Source of the DNA: Rhabditoides inermis
Lineage: Eukaryota; Nematoda; Chromadorea; Rhabditida; Rhabditidae
Direction of reading: 5' to 3'
Length of the DNA stretch: 64,000 bases
Assembly (NCBI GenBank): GCA_963966185.1
Contig: CAWZYM010000408.1
Location: 332,501 to 396,500, forward strand
Shown: positions 20,601 through 30,360 of the stretch, piece by piece
Layout: every line of letters begins with the position of its first letter
How positions within the stretch are numbered: position 1 is the stretch's first letter
The notes under the pieces: generated by a model
Told to the model about the DNA's origin: nothing
Database searches by the model: none
The model's input: the letters and a program-made list of their open reading frames with translations, nothing else
Position numbers and translations under genes: made by a program

Positions 20601-21739
20601 TACTTTGACCGCGAAGGCGCGCGAAGCGTGCCGGAACGCTTTCTATGTGCATACGAGAGAGTGAACGATCAGAGAGTCGGAAAGAATGCATATCAGTAGC
20701 AGTGATCAAGATATTCTTATTTTTACTGATCTACTGATATACTTTGACCGCGGAGGCGCGCGAAGCGTGCCGGAGCGCCCTCTATGTGCACACGAGAGAT
20801 TGACAGATCAGAGAAAAGGAGATAATGCATATCAGTAACAGTGATCAATATATTCTTATTATTACTGATCTACTGATAGAATTTGACCGCGGAGGCGCGC
20901 GAAGCGTGCCGGAGCGCCCTCCATGTGCATACGAGAGAGTGAAATGTCAGAGAGTCGGAGAGAATGCATATCAGTAACAGTGATCAATGTATTCTTATTA
21001 TTACTGATCTACTGATAGAATTTGACCGCGGAGGCGCGCGAAGCGTGCCGGAGCGCCTCCTATGTGCATCCGAGAGAGTGAAATATCAGAGAGTCGGAGA
21101 GAATGCATATCAGTAACAGTGATCAATATATTCTTATTATTACTGATCTACTGATAGAATTTGACCGCGGAGGCGCGCGAAGCGTGCCGGAGCGCCCTCC
21201 ACGTGCATACGAGAGAGTGAAATGTCAGAGAGTCGGAGAGAATGCATATCAGTAACAGTGATCAATGTATTATTATTATAATTACTGATCAACTGATCGG
21301 CTTTGACCGCGGAGGCGCGCGGAGCGCTTTCTCTGTGCATACAAGAAAGTGAACGAGAGTAAAATATCAGAGAGTCGGAGAAAATGAAAATCAGTAACAG
21401 TGATCAATATATTCTTAGTGTTACTGATCTACTGATATACTTTTGATCGCGGAGGCGCGCGAAGCGTGCCGGAGCGCCCTCTAAGTGCATACAAGAGAGT
21501 AAAAGATAATAGAGTAGGAGAGAATGCATATCAGTATCAGTGATTAATATATTATTATAATTACTGATCTACTGATCGACTTTGACCGCGGAGGGTCCCG
21601 GAGCGCTTTCTATGTGCATACAAGAAAGTGAAAGATCAGAGAGTAGGAGAAAATGCATATCAGTAGCAGTGATCAATATATTCCTATTATTACTGATCTA
21701 CTGATAGGCTTTGACCGCGAAGGCGTGCCGGAGCGCCTT
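17667..21739 (+). repeat. Large A-monomer array (about 29 copies) with a 1694-bp tandem duplication
   Basis: The longest A array here. A block of about 12 monomers is duplicated in tandem: about 17667-19360 and 19361-21054, offset exactly 1694 bp at every landmark checked. Both copies share private features such as a collapsed monomer (GGAGATATAAAAAAAAGACT) and a 23-bp AT duplication (near 18310 and 20004). The one difference I noticed is CAATATATTC versus CAATGTATTC near the right end. Confidence 0.93.
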
Positions 21740-21996
21740 CTATGAGTATAGTAAATATATTATTTGTACAAAAGCAGTAACTATCAACCAGATACTGATA
21801 GACTGTGACACTTTTCTAAATAATTAAAATTACTGAAAATTAAAAAAATAAGACAATGAATAAAGATCAGTCATCTACTGGAAGACTAACAACAGCACTT
21901 CTAGCACAGCTCCTATTAGCACTTCCAGAGCACATATCAAGTCAATCTATATATCAATCGATAGATAATTTTCTCCTCTATTTTATACCTATATTT
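21740..21996 (+). repeat. Tail module, type 1
   Basis: CTATGAGTATAGTAAATATA start; contains GATCAGTCATCTACTGGAAG and the shared 3' blocks. Confidence 0.88.
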
Positions 21997-22017
21997 CTAG
22001 CGCGCAAAGCGCGCTAG
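21997..22017 (+). repeat. Unit-boundary hairpin HP6 (AAA loop)
   Basis: Same perfect 9-bp stem CTAGCGCGC but loop AAA instead of GAA. Junction CTAG|TCGGGTG (class ii). The next hairpin is 3809 bp on. Confidence 0.95.
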
Positions 22018-22903
22018 TCGGGTGTAAGTGTAAAATGCCCTATGGTTTCCGCACTTTTTGTCCGTCCGTCCATCGCTCTACCGCGCCACCCACTAATCCT
22101 ATCTAGCCAAACGTGACATCGATCCGATGGTCTCGGTCCCGAGATGCAGGATTCCAATTTTCAGCCCTTTATCTCTCATATCCGCGGAGCTATGAGCCTT
22201 AAAGAAAATTCGACGAAATAGCGCGTAATCAGAGAGCGTCAGACAGAAAAAAGAGCGAAATAGTGTGTCAGATGAAGAGACGGTTAGGTCGTTGAGCGGT
22301 TGCATCGAGTAGGCCTTACAAGAACGAGTACTGCGAATCGCAGACTTCAGCTATCGAAAAACGGTTTCGACGTCACTCCTCTACACTCCCTCACCTACAA
22401 ATTGGCCCGTAATCTTTTTATAACTCTTCCTGGTTTCTTTTCACGAAGTGATTTAATCGAGGCGAGGCGACACCAAACAGTTGTCGCGGCGCGGGCTGTT
22501 CAAGAAAACTAGGCAACCGTGTCAGATCTCCCTTTACTACAACATGCAAATAGGTGGCCACTACACTTCTACCAAAATTTGCATCTTTTTGTGACCTCTG
22601 ACGCCCGCTATCAATTAAATTCCTCTAATCGACGCCACTTTATTGCCCCGCGACGAGAGAGTGTGGCGAGGTGAGAGTGCGCCAGCTGCCAGTCTGTTTG
22701 ATGTCAGAGAAAAAGACAGTCAATTGTGCAAATGAGCAAGAACATCACCACGCACTACGAAACAGCTCACCACACTCCAACAAACTGTGCAAATTTTATT
22801 TTCTGAGCACATACAATAAAACATTACTAAATTCACTAACGACATTCTATATTCAATCAGAGAAGTGAGGCGAGGCGAAATATACGTAACCTCTTTTTCG
22901 CAT
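22018..22903 (+). repeat. Core module C6 (class ii, K-type)
   Basis: TCGGGTGTAAGTGTAAAATG start and K-type middle. A private 5-bp duplication gives TTGTCGCGGCGCGGGCTG near 22480-22497. Octamer pair ATGCAAAT/ATTTGCAT intact. Confidence 0.9.
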
Positions 22904-22912
22904 CCTTTTTTC

Positions 22913-22952
<40 letters not shown>

Positions 22953-23015
22953 TACTTTATCTCTCTCTTTCTCTCTCTTTGTTTATTCTCTCTCTCTTTT
23001 CGTCTCTCTCTTTTC

Positions 23016-23061
<46 letters not shown>

Positions 23062-23222
23062 CTTGCTCTTTTCCGTATCTCTCTCTCTCGCTCGCTCGCT
23101 CGCTCGCTCTCTTTCTCTCTCCCTATCCCCTCTCTTGCTCTATTTCTCTCTCTTATATTTTATGAACTTCTACTTGCATCTAAATTAAATAATAATTGTC
23201 AACCAGCTGCACATCTCACTCT

Positions 23223-23273
<51 letters not shown>
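22904..23273. repeat. CT tract, linker, second CT tract
   Basis: Long CT-rich tract to about 23157 with a CTCGCTCGCTCGCTCGCTCG stretch, a shortened linker (AATAATTGTCAACCAGCTGC), then (CT)n at about 23224-23273. Confidence 0.9.
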
Positions 23274-24548
23274 ATTTTATAATATTTCACCGCGGAGTGT
23301 GCCGGAGCGCCCTTTATGTGCATACGAAAGAGTAAAAGATCAGAGAGTAGGAGAGAATGCATATCAGTATCAGTGATCAATAATTACTGATCTACTGATA
23401 TACTTTGACCGCGGAGGCGCGCTTTCTATGTGCATACGAGAAAGTGAACGATCAGAGAGTCGGAGAAAATGCATATCAGTAGCAGTGATCAATATATTCT
23501 TATTATCGCTGATCTACTGATAGACTTTGACCGCGGAGGCGCGCGAAGCGTGCCGAAACGCTTTCTATGTGCATACGAGAAAGTGAACGATAAGAGAGTC
23601 GGAGAAAATGCATATCAGTAGCAGTGGTCAATATATTCTTATTATTACTAATCTACTGATCGGCTTTGACCGCGGAGGCGCGCGAAGCGTGCCGAAGCGC
23701 TTTCTATGTGCATACGAGAAAATGAACGATCAGAGAGTCGGAGAGAATGCATATCAGTATCAGTGATCAGTATATTATTATAACTACTGATCTACTGATC
23801 AGCTTTGACCGCGGAGGGGCGCGAAGCGTGCCGAAGCGCTTTCTATGTGCATACGAGAGAGTGAAATATCAGAGAGTAAGTAGGAGAAAATGCATATCAG
23901 TAGCAGTGATCAAAATATACTTATTTTTACTGATCTACTGATCGACTTTGACCGCGGAGGCGCGCGGAGCGTGCCGGAGCGCTTTCTATGTGCATACGAG
24001 AAAGTGAACGATCAGAGAGTCGGAGAAAATTCATATCAGTAGCAGTGATCAAAATATTCTTATTTTTACTGATATACTGATATACTTTGACCGCGGAGGC
24101 GCGCGAAGCGTGCCGGAACGCTTTCTATGTGCATACGAGAAAGTGAACGATCAGAGAGTCGGAGAAAATGCATATCAGTAGCAGTGATCAAAATATACTT
24201 GTTTTTACTGATCTACTGATATACTTTGACCGCGGAGGCGCGCGGAGCGTGCCGGAGCGCTTTCTATGTGCATACGAGAAAGTGAACGATCAGAGAGTCG
24301 GAGAAAATGCATATCAGTATCAGTGATCATTGTTTTTATTATGAATACTGATCTACTCATCGGCTTTGACCGCGGAGGCGCGCGAAGCGTGCCGGAGCGC
24401 CCTCTATGTGCATAAGAAAAAGTAATAAAAAATCAAAGTATCGGAGAAAATGCATATCAGTATCAGTGACCGAAATATTATTATTTTATTACTGATATAC
24501 TGATAGGCGTTCACCGCGGAGGCGTGCGAAGCGTGCCGGAGCGCCTTT
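23274..24548 (+). repeat. A-monomer array (about 9 copies)
   Basis: ~140 bp monomers of mixed subtypes. One is shortened by loss of the GCGAAGCGTGCCGGAGC segment (near 23417). The last ends GCGCCTTTTCATGTAGGAGA into the GA tract. Confidence 0.9.
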
Positions 24549-24556
24549 TCATGTAG

Positions 24557-24587
<31 letters not shown>

Positions 24588-24745
24588 AGAAAGAAAAAGA
24601 GAGAAAGAGAAAGAGAGAGGGAGAGAGAGGGAGAGAGAGAGGGAGAGAGAAGGAGAGAGAGAGGGAGAGAGATCAGAGAAACGGCGAAACGGAAAGTGTA
24701 GATCAGTGATTAACATAATTATCACTCATATACTGATAGTCTTCG
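24549..24745 (+). repeat. GA module, expanded
   Basis: Largest GA module: about 120 bp of GA/GGGA/AAAGA repeats, then ATCAGAGAAACGGCGAAACG and TACTGATAGTCTTCGGGTGC, which fuses into the 3' part of a core. No tail or hairpin lies between. Confidence 0.88.
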
Positions 24746-24968
24746 GGTGCGTGCCAGTCTGTCTGCTGGCAGAGAAAGAGACAGTAAATTGTGCAAATGA
24801 GCGAGAACAGCACCATGCACTACAATACAGCTCACCACACTCCACAAACTGTGCAAATTTTATTGTCTGAGCACATACAATAAAACATTACTATATGCAC
24901 TCACGTCATTCAATATTCAATCAGGGAAGTGAGGCGAGGCGAAATAGTATGTAACCTCCTTTTCTCAT
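24746..24968 (+). repeat. Partial core module (3' quarter)
   Basis: Begins at TGCCAGTCTGTCTGCTGGCA, inside the core's GTGCGCCAGCTGCCAGTC region, and continues to GAGGCGAGGCGAAATAGTAT. Tail, hairpin and most of the core are missing, apparently deleted at a GTGC(G)CCAG microhomology. Confidence 0.88.
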
Positions 24969-24981
24969 CCGTCTCTTTTTC

Positions 24982-25070
<89 letters not shown>

Positions 25071-25079
25071 CCTCTCTCC

Positions 25080-25134
<55 letters not shown>

Positions 25135-25260
25135 GTCTTTCTCTCTCTCTCTCTCGCTCTCTCTCTCCCTCTCTTGATTTTATAATGAAAGACCAGTGAT
25201 AACTATAAATTATATGTTTGTATCTCTAATAAACAAAAATTGTCAACCAGCTTCTGATAG
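24969..25260. repeat. CT tract plus B-like linker
   Basis: CT and TTTCTC repeats to about 25174, then a linker (GAAAGACCAGTGATAACTAT, AATTGTCAACCAGCTTCTGA). Confidence 0.9.
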
Positions 25261-25428
25261 GCTTTACCGCGGAGTGTGCCGGAGCGCCTCCTATGTGCAT
25301 CCGAGAGAGTGAAATATCAGAGAGTCGGAGAGAATCCATATCAGTAACAGTGATCAATATATTCTTATTATTACTGATCTACTGATAGACTTTGACCGCG
25401 GAGGCGCGCGAAGTGTGCCGGAGCGCCT
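25261..25428 (+). repeat. Minimal A array (about one copy)
   Basis: A single A monomer between linker and GA module, the shortest array in a unit with a full tail. Confidence 0.88.
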
Positions 25429-25549
25429 TCTAGAGCAAAGGAGAGAGAGAGAGAAAGAGAGAGAAGCGAAGAAACGGAAAAAGTAGTTTAGTAATAACAT
25501 ATTTAACACTCATATACCGATAGTCTTCGGCTGCATCTCGGAGCGCCTT
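25429..25549 (+). repeat. GA module
   Basis: CTTCTAGAGCAAAGGAGAGA, (GA)n, GAAGAAACGGAAAAAGTAG, ACCGATAGTCTTCGGCTGCA. Confidence 0.87.
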
Positions 25550-25805
25550 CTCTGAGCATAGGTAAGATAATATCAGTCGAGAATCGAAAATTATGAACTA
25601 GCTACTGTTAGACATTAACACTGTTCAAACATTTGATAATACTGTGTTTCAAAATTAAGGAAATATAATAAAGATCACTCATTTTTAGAAGGCTCTGACA
25701 ACAGCACTTCTAGCACAGCTCCTAATAGCACTTCCAGAGCACATATCAAGTCAATCTATATATCAATCGATAGATAATTTTCTCCTCTATTTTCTACCTA
25801 TATTT
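25550..25805 (+). repeat. Tail module, type 2
   Basis: CTGAGCATAGGTAAGATAAT, AATTATGAACTAGCTACTGT, then the common 3' blocks to the hairpin. Confidence 0.87.
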
Positions 25806-25826
25806 CTAGCGCGCGAAGCGCGCTAG
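25806..25826 (+). repeat. Unit-boundary hairpin HP7 (left edge of island)
   Basis: Perfect 9-bp stem, loop GAA. It is followed not by a core but by AAATGCACTAGAAAGAAGGC, the start of a 3.3 kb island. Confidence 0.95.
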
Positions 25827-27430
25827 AAATGCACTAGAAAGAAGGCGCTCCGTGTCAATAAGGCCATTCATCCAGCATTGATGATCCATTCTCTGCACAC
25901 ACCAGCCATATTACTCCTAGAACACTCTCCCGTTCCCCCATTGAGACTAATATTTACTATGGTGTGTGTCTGTCCGTCATTCTTTCCGGAGAGATATCTC
26001 TTTTCAAAGTGAAGCCTATTAGCTGTTTTCTTCTAGAAAGTTTCTTCAATACCTGAGAACGCAAAATTCCAAATATATCGTCAATAGCGATCTTCTGATC
26101 ATAGTTATCACCTAATCTCTTAACTATGGAGACAATTTTCAAAATGCTTCGAATCAAACGGAACTTGGTGGGAAGGTGAATCGACCTAGAAAAAATCGAT
26201 AGCCGCGATACCAGCTGGCTGTGACCTCATCTTCATGCCCTAATAGGCGAATGTACCCAAAATGCACCCAAAATTCATGATCTTCGATTTCTATAAAAAT
26301 TGAATAGAAGATAGATTACGTAAAAGAGAGTATAGAAACTTGCTTCATTTTTCGAAAAGTCGCGAAATAAAGCAAATATGATCGACTTTTCGTACAGGCG
26401 ATATAGAGTGTCCAATTTGTATACTTAAGCTTTTATGGGCATATAAGCCCTACTGTCAAAATTTCAGAACGATCGGACTTTATCTTCATATGATATTAGA
26501 TCATTTTTGAGCGCGCGCTACTTGCTGGGGTCGCGCCCTCCGGGTTGCTCGCTACCAGCCGCGAGGTCAACAGATCAATACCAATTAGTTGGTATTCGCA
26601 TCTACTGACCCATATCCACAAAGTGGTGCGTTTGTTCATTAGAAATACGTGTAAATAAAATCAATAATAGATTGATTCAGTTGAAAAAGACAAAATTTCT
26701 AGCTTCAACGCATGACTTCAACGAAACGAAGAGTTGAAGGTTGGAAAAGACAAGGAAAGTTTGGCAAGACGAGTTCAGTCGTTATATAATAGTTTGTAAA
26801 GATCAAACAAACTTCAAACGTTATCAAGCTACTTCAAACATGCGCACAACACTTAGGGCGCGCCCACCGGCGTATTTTCTCTCAGCCGTGGCAACGAGGT
26901 CATTGTTTGTGTATTATAGAAATATGGATTGAAAACAGTGACTGATCGGGTACATAGTGTTGTAGCAAAAACTTTCATTGTCATACTCTTTCACACTACT
27001 TCTACAGCAAGCGTAGATTATGCGAGGGGCGTGCCAGCCGGCGTGCTTTCTGTCAGCCGTCGCATGAAAATGTCACTGCATTGTAGACATATATTTCTTC
27101 TTTCGTTTTTTTGTTAATAGAACATTGTTTTATCGAGACTGTTATATGCTCTCGTTATTACTGAAAAACGCGTTGTCTTTTGAGCAGTTCAGTAAAGAAT
27201 GGAAGTGAGGTGAGGTGAGCATCAAGTGCAAGACTCAATTCAAATAACGAAGACTGTGATTAAATAATGAATGATTTCTGTAATTGATGTTGATTCATAA
27301 TTTTTTACATTATTTGCTACCCCGCTTCGTTCTCGAGCGCAAATAACATTTGATGTAATACTTGCTTACTCTAGCGACAAAAAACAGAATGTGAGAACAT
27401 TGTACAATTTGAGAGTGAGAGTGGTAATAG
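25827..27430. other. Island, mostly unique sequence
   Basis: About 1.6 kb unlike the satellite modules. I see no convincing gene. Short open frames exist (25957-26157 on the minus strand, 66 codons of balanced composition; 26741-26932 on plus) but neither is recognisable. A GC-rich patch, GGTCGCGCCCTCCGGGTTGC, lies at about 26529. Two related segments (about 26857 and 27025: CACCGGCGTATTTTCTCTCAG and relatives of CAGCCGGCGTGCTTTC) suggest an old ~168 bp duplication. Possibly an old transposon fragment or host flank; unresolved. Confidence 0.6.
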
Positions 27431-28828
27431 TGCTGTATCTAGAAAATTGTTTTCACCGCCGCGGAGACGTGAGAGTAGACAGAAGTGACCATATAACTGT
27501 TTCTAGAAAAGTGTTATGATCGATGCAAAGACGTGAGAGTAGAGAGAAGAGAGCATAGAACTGCTTCTAGAAAAGTGACGTGATCGATGCGGAGACGTGA
27601 GAGTAGAGAGAAGAGAGCATAGAACTGCTTCTAGAAAAGTGACGTGATCGATGCGGAGACGTGAGAGTAGAGAGAAGCGAGCATAGAACTGTTTCTAAAA
27701 AAATTGTTGTGCCCGATGCGAAGACGTGAGAGTAGAGATAAGAGAGCATAGAACTGCTTCTAGAAAAGTGACGTGATCGATGCGGAGACGTGAGAGTAGA
27801 GAGAAGAGAGCATGGAACTGTTTCTAGAAAAGTGTTGTGCCCGATGCGGAGACGTGAGAGTAGACAGATGAGAGCATAGAACTGCTTCTAGAAAAGTGAT
27901 GTGATCGATGCGGAGACGTGAGAGTAGGGAGAAGAGAGCATGGAACTGTTTCTAGAAAAGTGTTGTGCCCGATGCGGAGACGTGAGAGTAGACAGATGAG
28001 AGCATAGAACTGCTTCTAGAAAAGTGATGTGATCGATGCGGAGACGTGAGAGTAGGGAGAAGAGAGCATGGAACTGTTTCTAGAAAAGTGTTGTGCCCGA
28101 TGCGGAGACGTGAGAGTAGACAGATGAGAGCATAGAACTGCTTCTAGAAAAGTGATGTGATCGATGCGGATACTTGAGAGTAGACAGATGAGAGCATAGA
28201 ACTGCTTCTAGAAAAGTGACGTGATCGATGCGGAGACGTGAGAGTAGAGAGAAGAGAGCATACAACTGTTTCTAGAAAAGTGTTGTGCCCGATGCGGAGA
28301 CGTGAGAGTAGAGAGAAGAGAGCATAGAACTGCTTCTCGAAAAGTGATGTGATCGATGCGGATACTTGAGAGTAGACAGATGAGAGCATAGAACTGCTTC
28401 TAGAAAAGTGACGTGATCGGTGCGGAGACGTGAGAGTAGAGAGAAGAGAGCATATAACTGTTTCTAGAAAAGTATTGTGCCCGATGCGGAGACGTGAGAG
28501 TAGACAGATGAGAGCATATAACTGTTTCTAGAAAAGTATTGTGCCCGATGCGGAGACGTGAGAGTAGACAGATGAGAGCATAGAACTGCTTCTAGAAAAG
28601 TGTTGTGATCGATGCGGATACTTGAGAGTTGACAGAAGATACGTTCGAACTGTCTCTAGAAAATTGTCGTGACAGCAGCGAAGACGTGAAATTAGACAGA
28701 AGAGACCACGAAACTGTCTCTAGAAAGTTGTCGTGACAGCAGCGAAGACGTGAAAGTATACAGAAAAGACCATAATACTGTCTCTAGAAAAATTCTGTGA
28801 CCGCAGCGGAGACGTGAGAGGAGACGAG
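27431..28828 (+). repeat. 64-bp minisatellite (about 22 copies)
   Basis: Tandem 63-65 bp repeats with landmarks CTAGAAAAGTG, GATGCGGAGACGTGAGAGTA and GAGAGCATAGAACTG. Two forms (GTGACGTGATCGATG and GTGTTGTGCCCGATG) often alternate, giving a ~128 bp dimer. The last three copies are more diverged (GACAGCAGCGAAGACG). Overlapping minus-strand open frames are by-products of the repeat. Confidence 0.94.
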
Positions 28829-28829
28829 G

Positions 28830-28862
<33 letters not shown>

Positions 28863-29103
28863 GGAGAGAGAGAGAGAACGGGGGAGAGAGAAAAGAAAGA
28901 GAGAACGAGAGGGAAAGAGAGTGTATATAGGTAAAAATAAGGAAAGTGAGAAAGAAGAAAGATAGAGAAAGTAGGAGAGAGAAAGTAAGAAAGACAGAAA
29001 GAGAAAGAGATACATAGACCTTTCACATGGATGTCTCTCCGTAAGAAGCAATAGAGAACAAGCCGCAAGATGAACTACTATTCAATTTTCTATTCTTGGA
29101 TAT
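28829..29103. repeat. GA-rich tract and unique end of island
   Basis: (GA)n-rich purine tract to about 29010 with interspersed AAAGAAAGA, then about 90 bp of unique sequence (TTCACATGGATGTCTCTCCG ... TTCTATTCTTGGATAT) ending at the variant hairpin. Confidence 0.82.
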
Positions 29104-29141
29104 CTAGTGCGGAGGCGCGCGAAAGCGCGCCGAAGCGCTAG
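29104..29141 (+). repeat. Variant unit-boundary hairpin HP8 (right edge of island)
   Basis: 38-nt imperfect hairpin. Outer stem CTAGTGC/GCGCTAG (one G-T pair); inner stem GGCGCGC/GCGCGCC with loop GAAA; offset GGA and GAA bulges. It starts and ends in CTAG like the standard hairpin, but its interior (GCGGAGGCGCGCGAA) matches the A-monomer box, linking the two. Junction CTAG|TCTGGTG (class iii). Confidence 0.88.
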
Positions 29142-30009
29142 TCTGGTGTATGTGCAAAATGCCCTATGGTGTCTGTCCATACATCGCTCTACCGCGCCAG
29201 CCACTACTCCTATCTAGCCAAACGTGACATCGATCCGATGGTCTCGGTCCCGAGATGCAGGATTCCAATTTTCAGCTCGTTATCTCTCATATCCGCGGAG
29301 CTATAAGCTTCAGAAAGTCCGACGAAATAGCGCGTAATCAGAGAGAGTCAGACACAAAAGCGGCGAAATAGTGTGTCAGATGAAGAGACGGGTCACTGGC
29401 AAATCGGGTGCGGCGAGTAGACCTTACAAGAACGAGTACTGCGAATCGCAGACTTCAGCTATCGAAAAACGGTTTTCACGTCACTCCTCTAAACTCCCTC
29501 ACCTACAAATCTGCCCGTAATCTTTTTATAAATCTTCCTGGTTTCCTTTCACGAAGTGATTTAGTCGAGGCGAGGCGACACCAAACAGTTGTCGCGGGCT
29601 GTTCAAGAAAACTAGGCAAACGTGTAAGGTCTCCCTTTACTACAACATGCAAATAGGTGGCCACTACACTTCTACCAAAATTCGCATCTTTTTGTGACCT
29701 CTGACGCCTGCAATCAATTAAATTCCTCTAATCGACGTCGTTTTATTGCCCCGCGACGAGAGAGTGTGGCGAGGTGAGAGTGCGCCAGCTGCCAGTCTGT
29801 CTGATGTCAGAGAAAGAGACAGTCAATTGTGCAAATGAGCGAGAGTATCACCATGCACTACGAAACAGCTCACCACACTCCAACAAACTATTTTCTGAGC
29901 ACATACAATAAAACAATACTATATGCACTCACGTCATTCTATATTCAAAGATAGAAGTGAGGCGAGGCGAAATACTATGTAACCTCCTTTTCTCATCTCT
30001 CTCCTTTAC
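29142..30009 (+). repeat. Core module C8 (class iii)
   Basis: TCTGGTGTATGTGCAAAATG start, then the standard core with an R-like middle (AATCGGGTGCGGCGAGTAGA). The upstream octamer ATGCAAAT is intact; the downstream one reads ATTCGCAT. Confidence 0.9.
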
Positions 30010-30026
30010 TTATCCCTCTCTTCTCA

Positions 30027-30096
<70 letters not shown>

Positions 30097-30214
30097 CCTC
30101 TCTCCCTCTCTTCCTCTATCTCTCTCTTATATATTATGATTTTAGATTATTGATAACTATGAAGTCTACTGGGATCTAAAATAAATAATAATTGTCAACC
30201 AGCTGCTCATCCCA

Positions 30215-30267
<53 letters not shown>

Positions 30268-30360
30268 GCTCGCTTAAATTTTATAATATAAGACCAGTAA
30301 TAACTATAAAGTATATTTGTATCTCTAATAAATAAAAATTGTCAACCAGCTACTGATAGG
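30010..30360. repeat. CT tract, linker, CT tract, linker
   Basis: CT to about 30130; linker with TTTTAGATTATTGATAACTA and AATTGTCAACCAGCTGCTCA; CT at about 30208-30272; second linker with ATAAGACCAGTAATAACTAT and AATTGTCAACCAGCTACTGA. Confidence 0.9.

Noticed and set aside
17667..21739. CRISPR-like array
   Set aside because: Repeats are 140 bp with no unique spacers of constant length, and the sequence appears eukaryotic.
25957..26157. 66-codon minus-strand frame in the island
   Set aside because: Composition is protein-like, but no family is recognised, there is no supporting context, and the length is within chance; kept only as a note in the island entry.
27567..28389. Overlapping minus-strand frames over the minisatellite
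   Set aside because: Explained by the ~64 bp repeat; no start context or domain.
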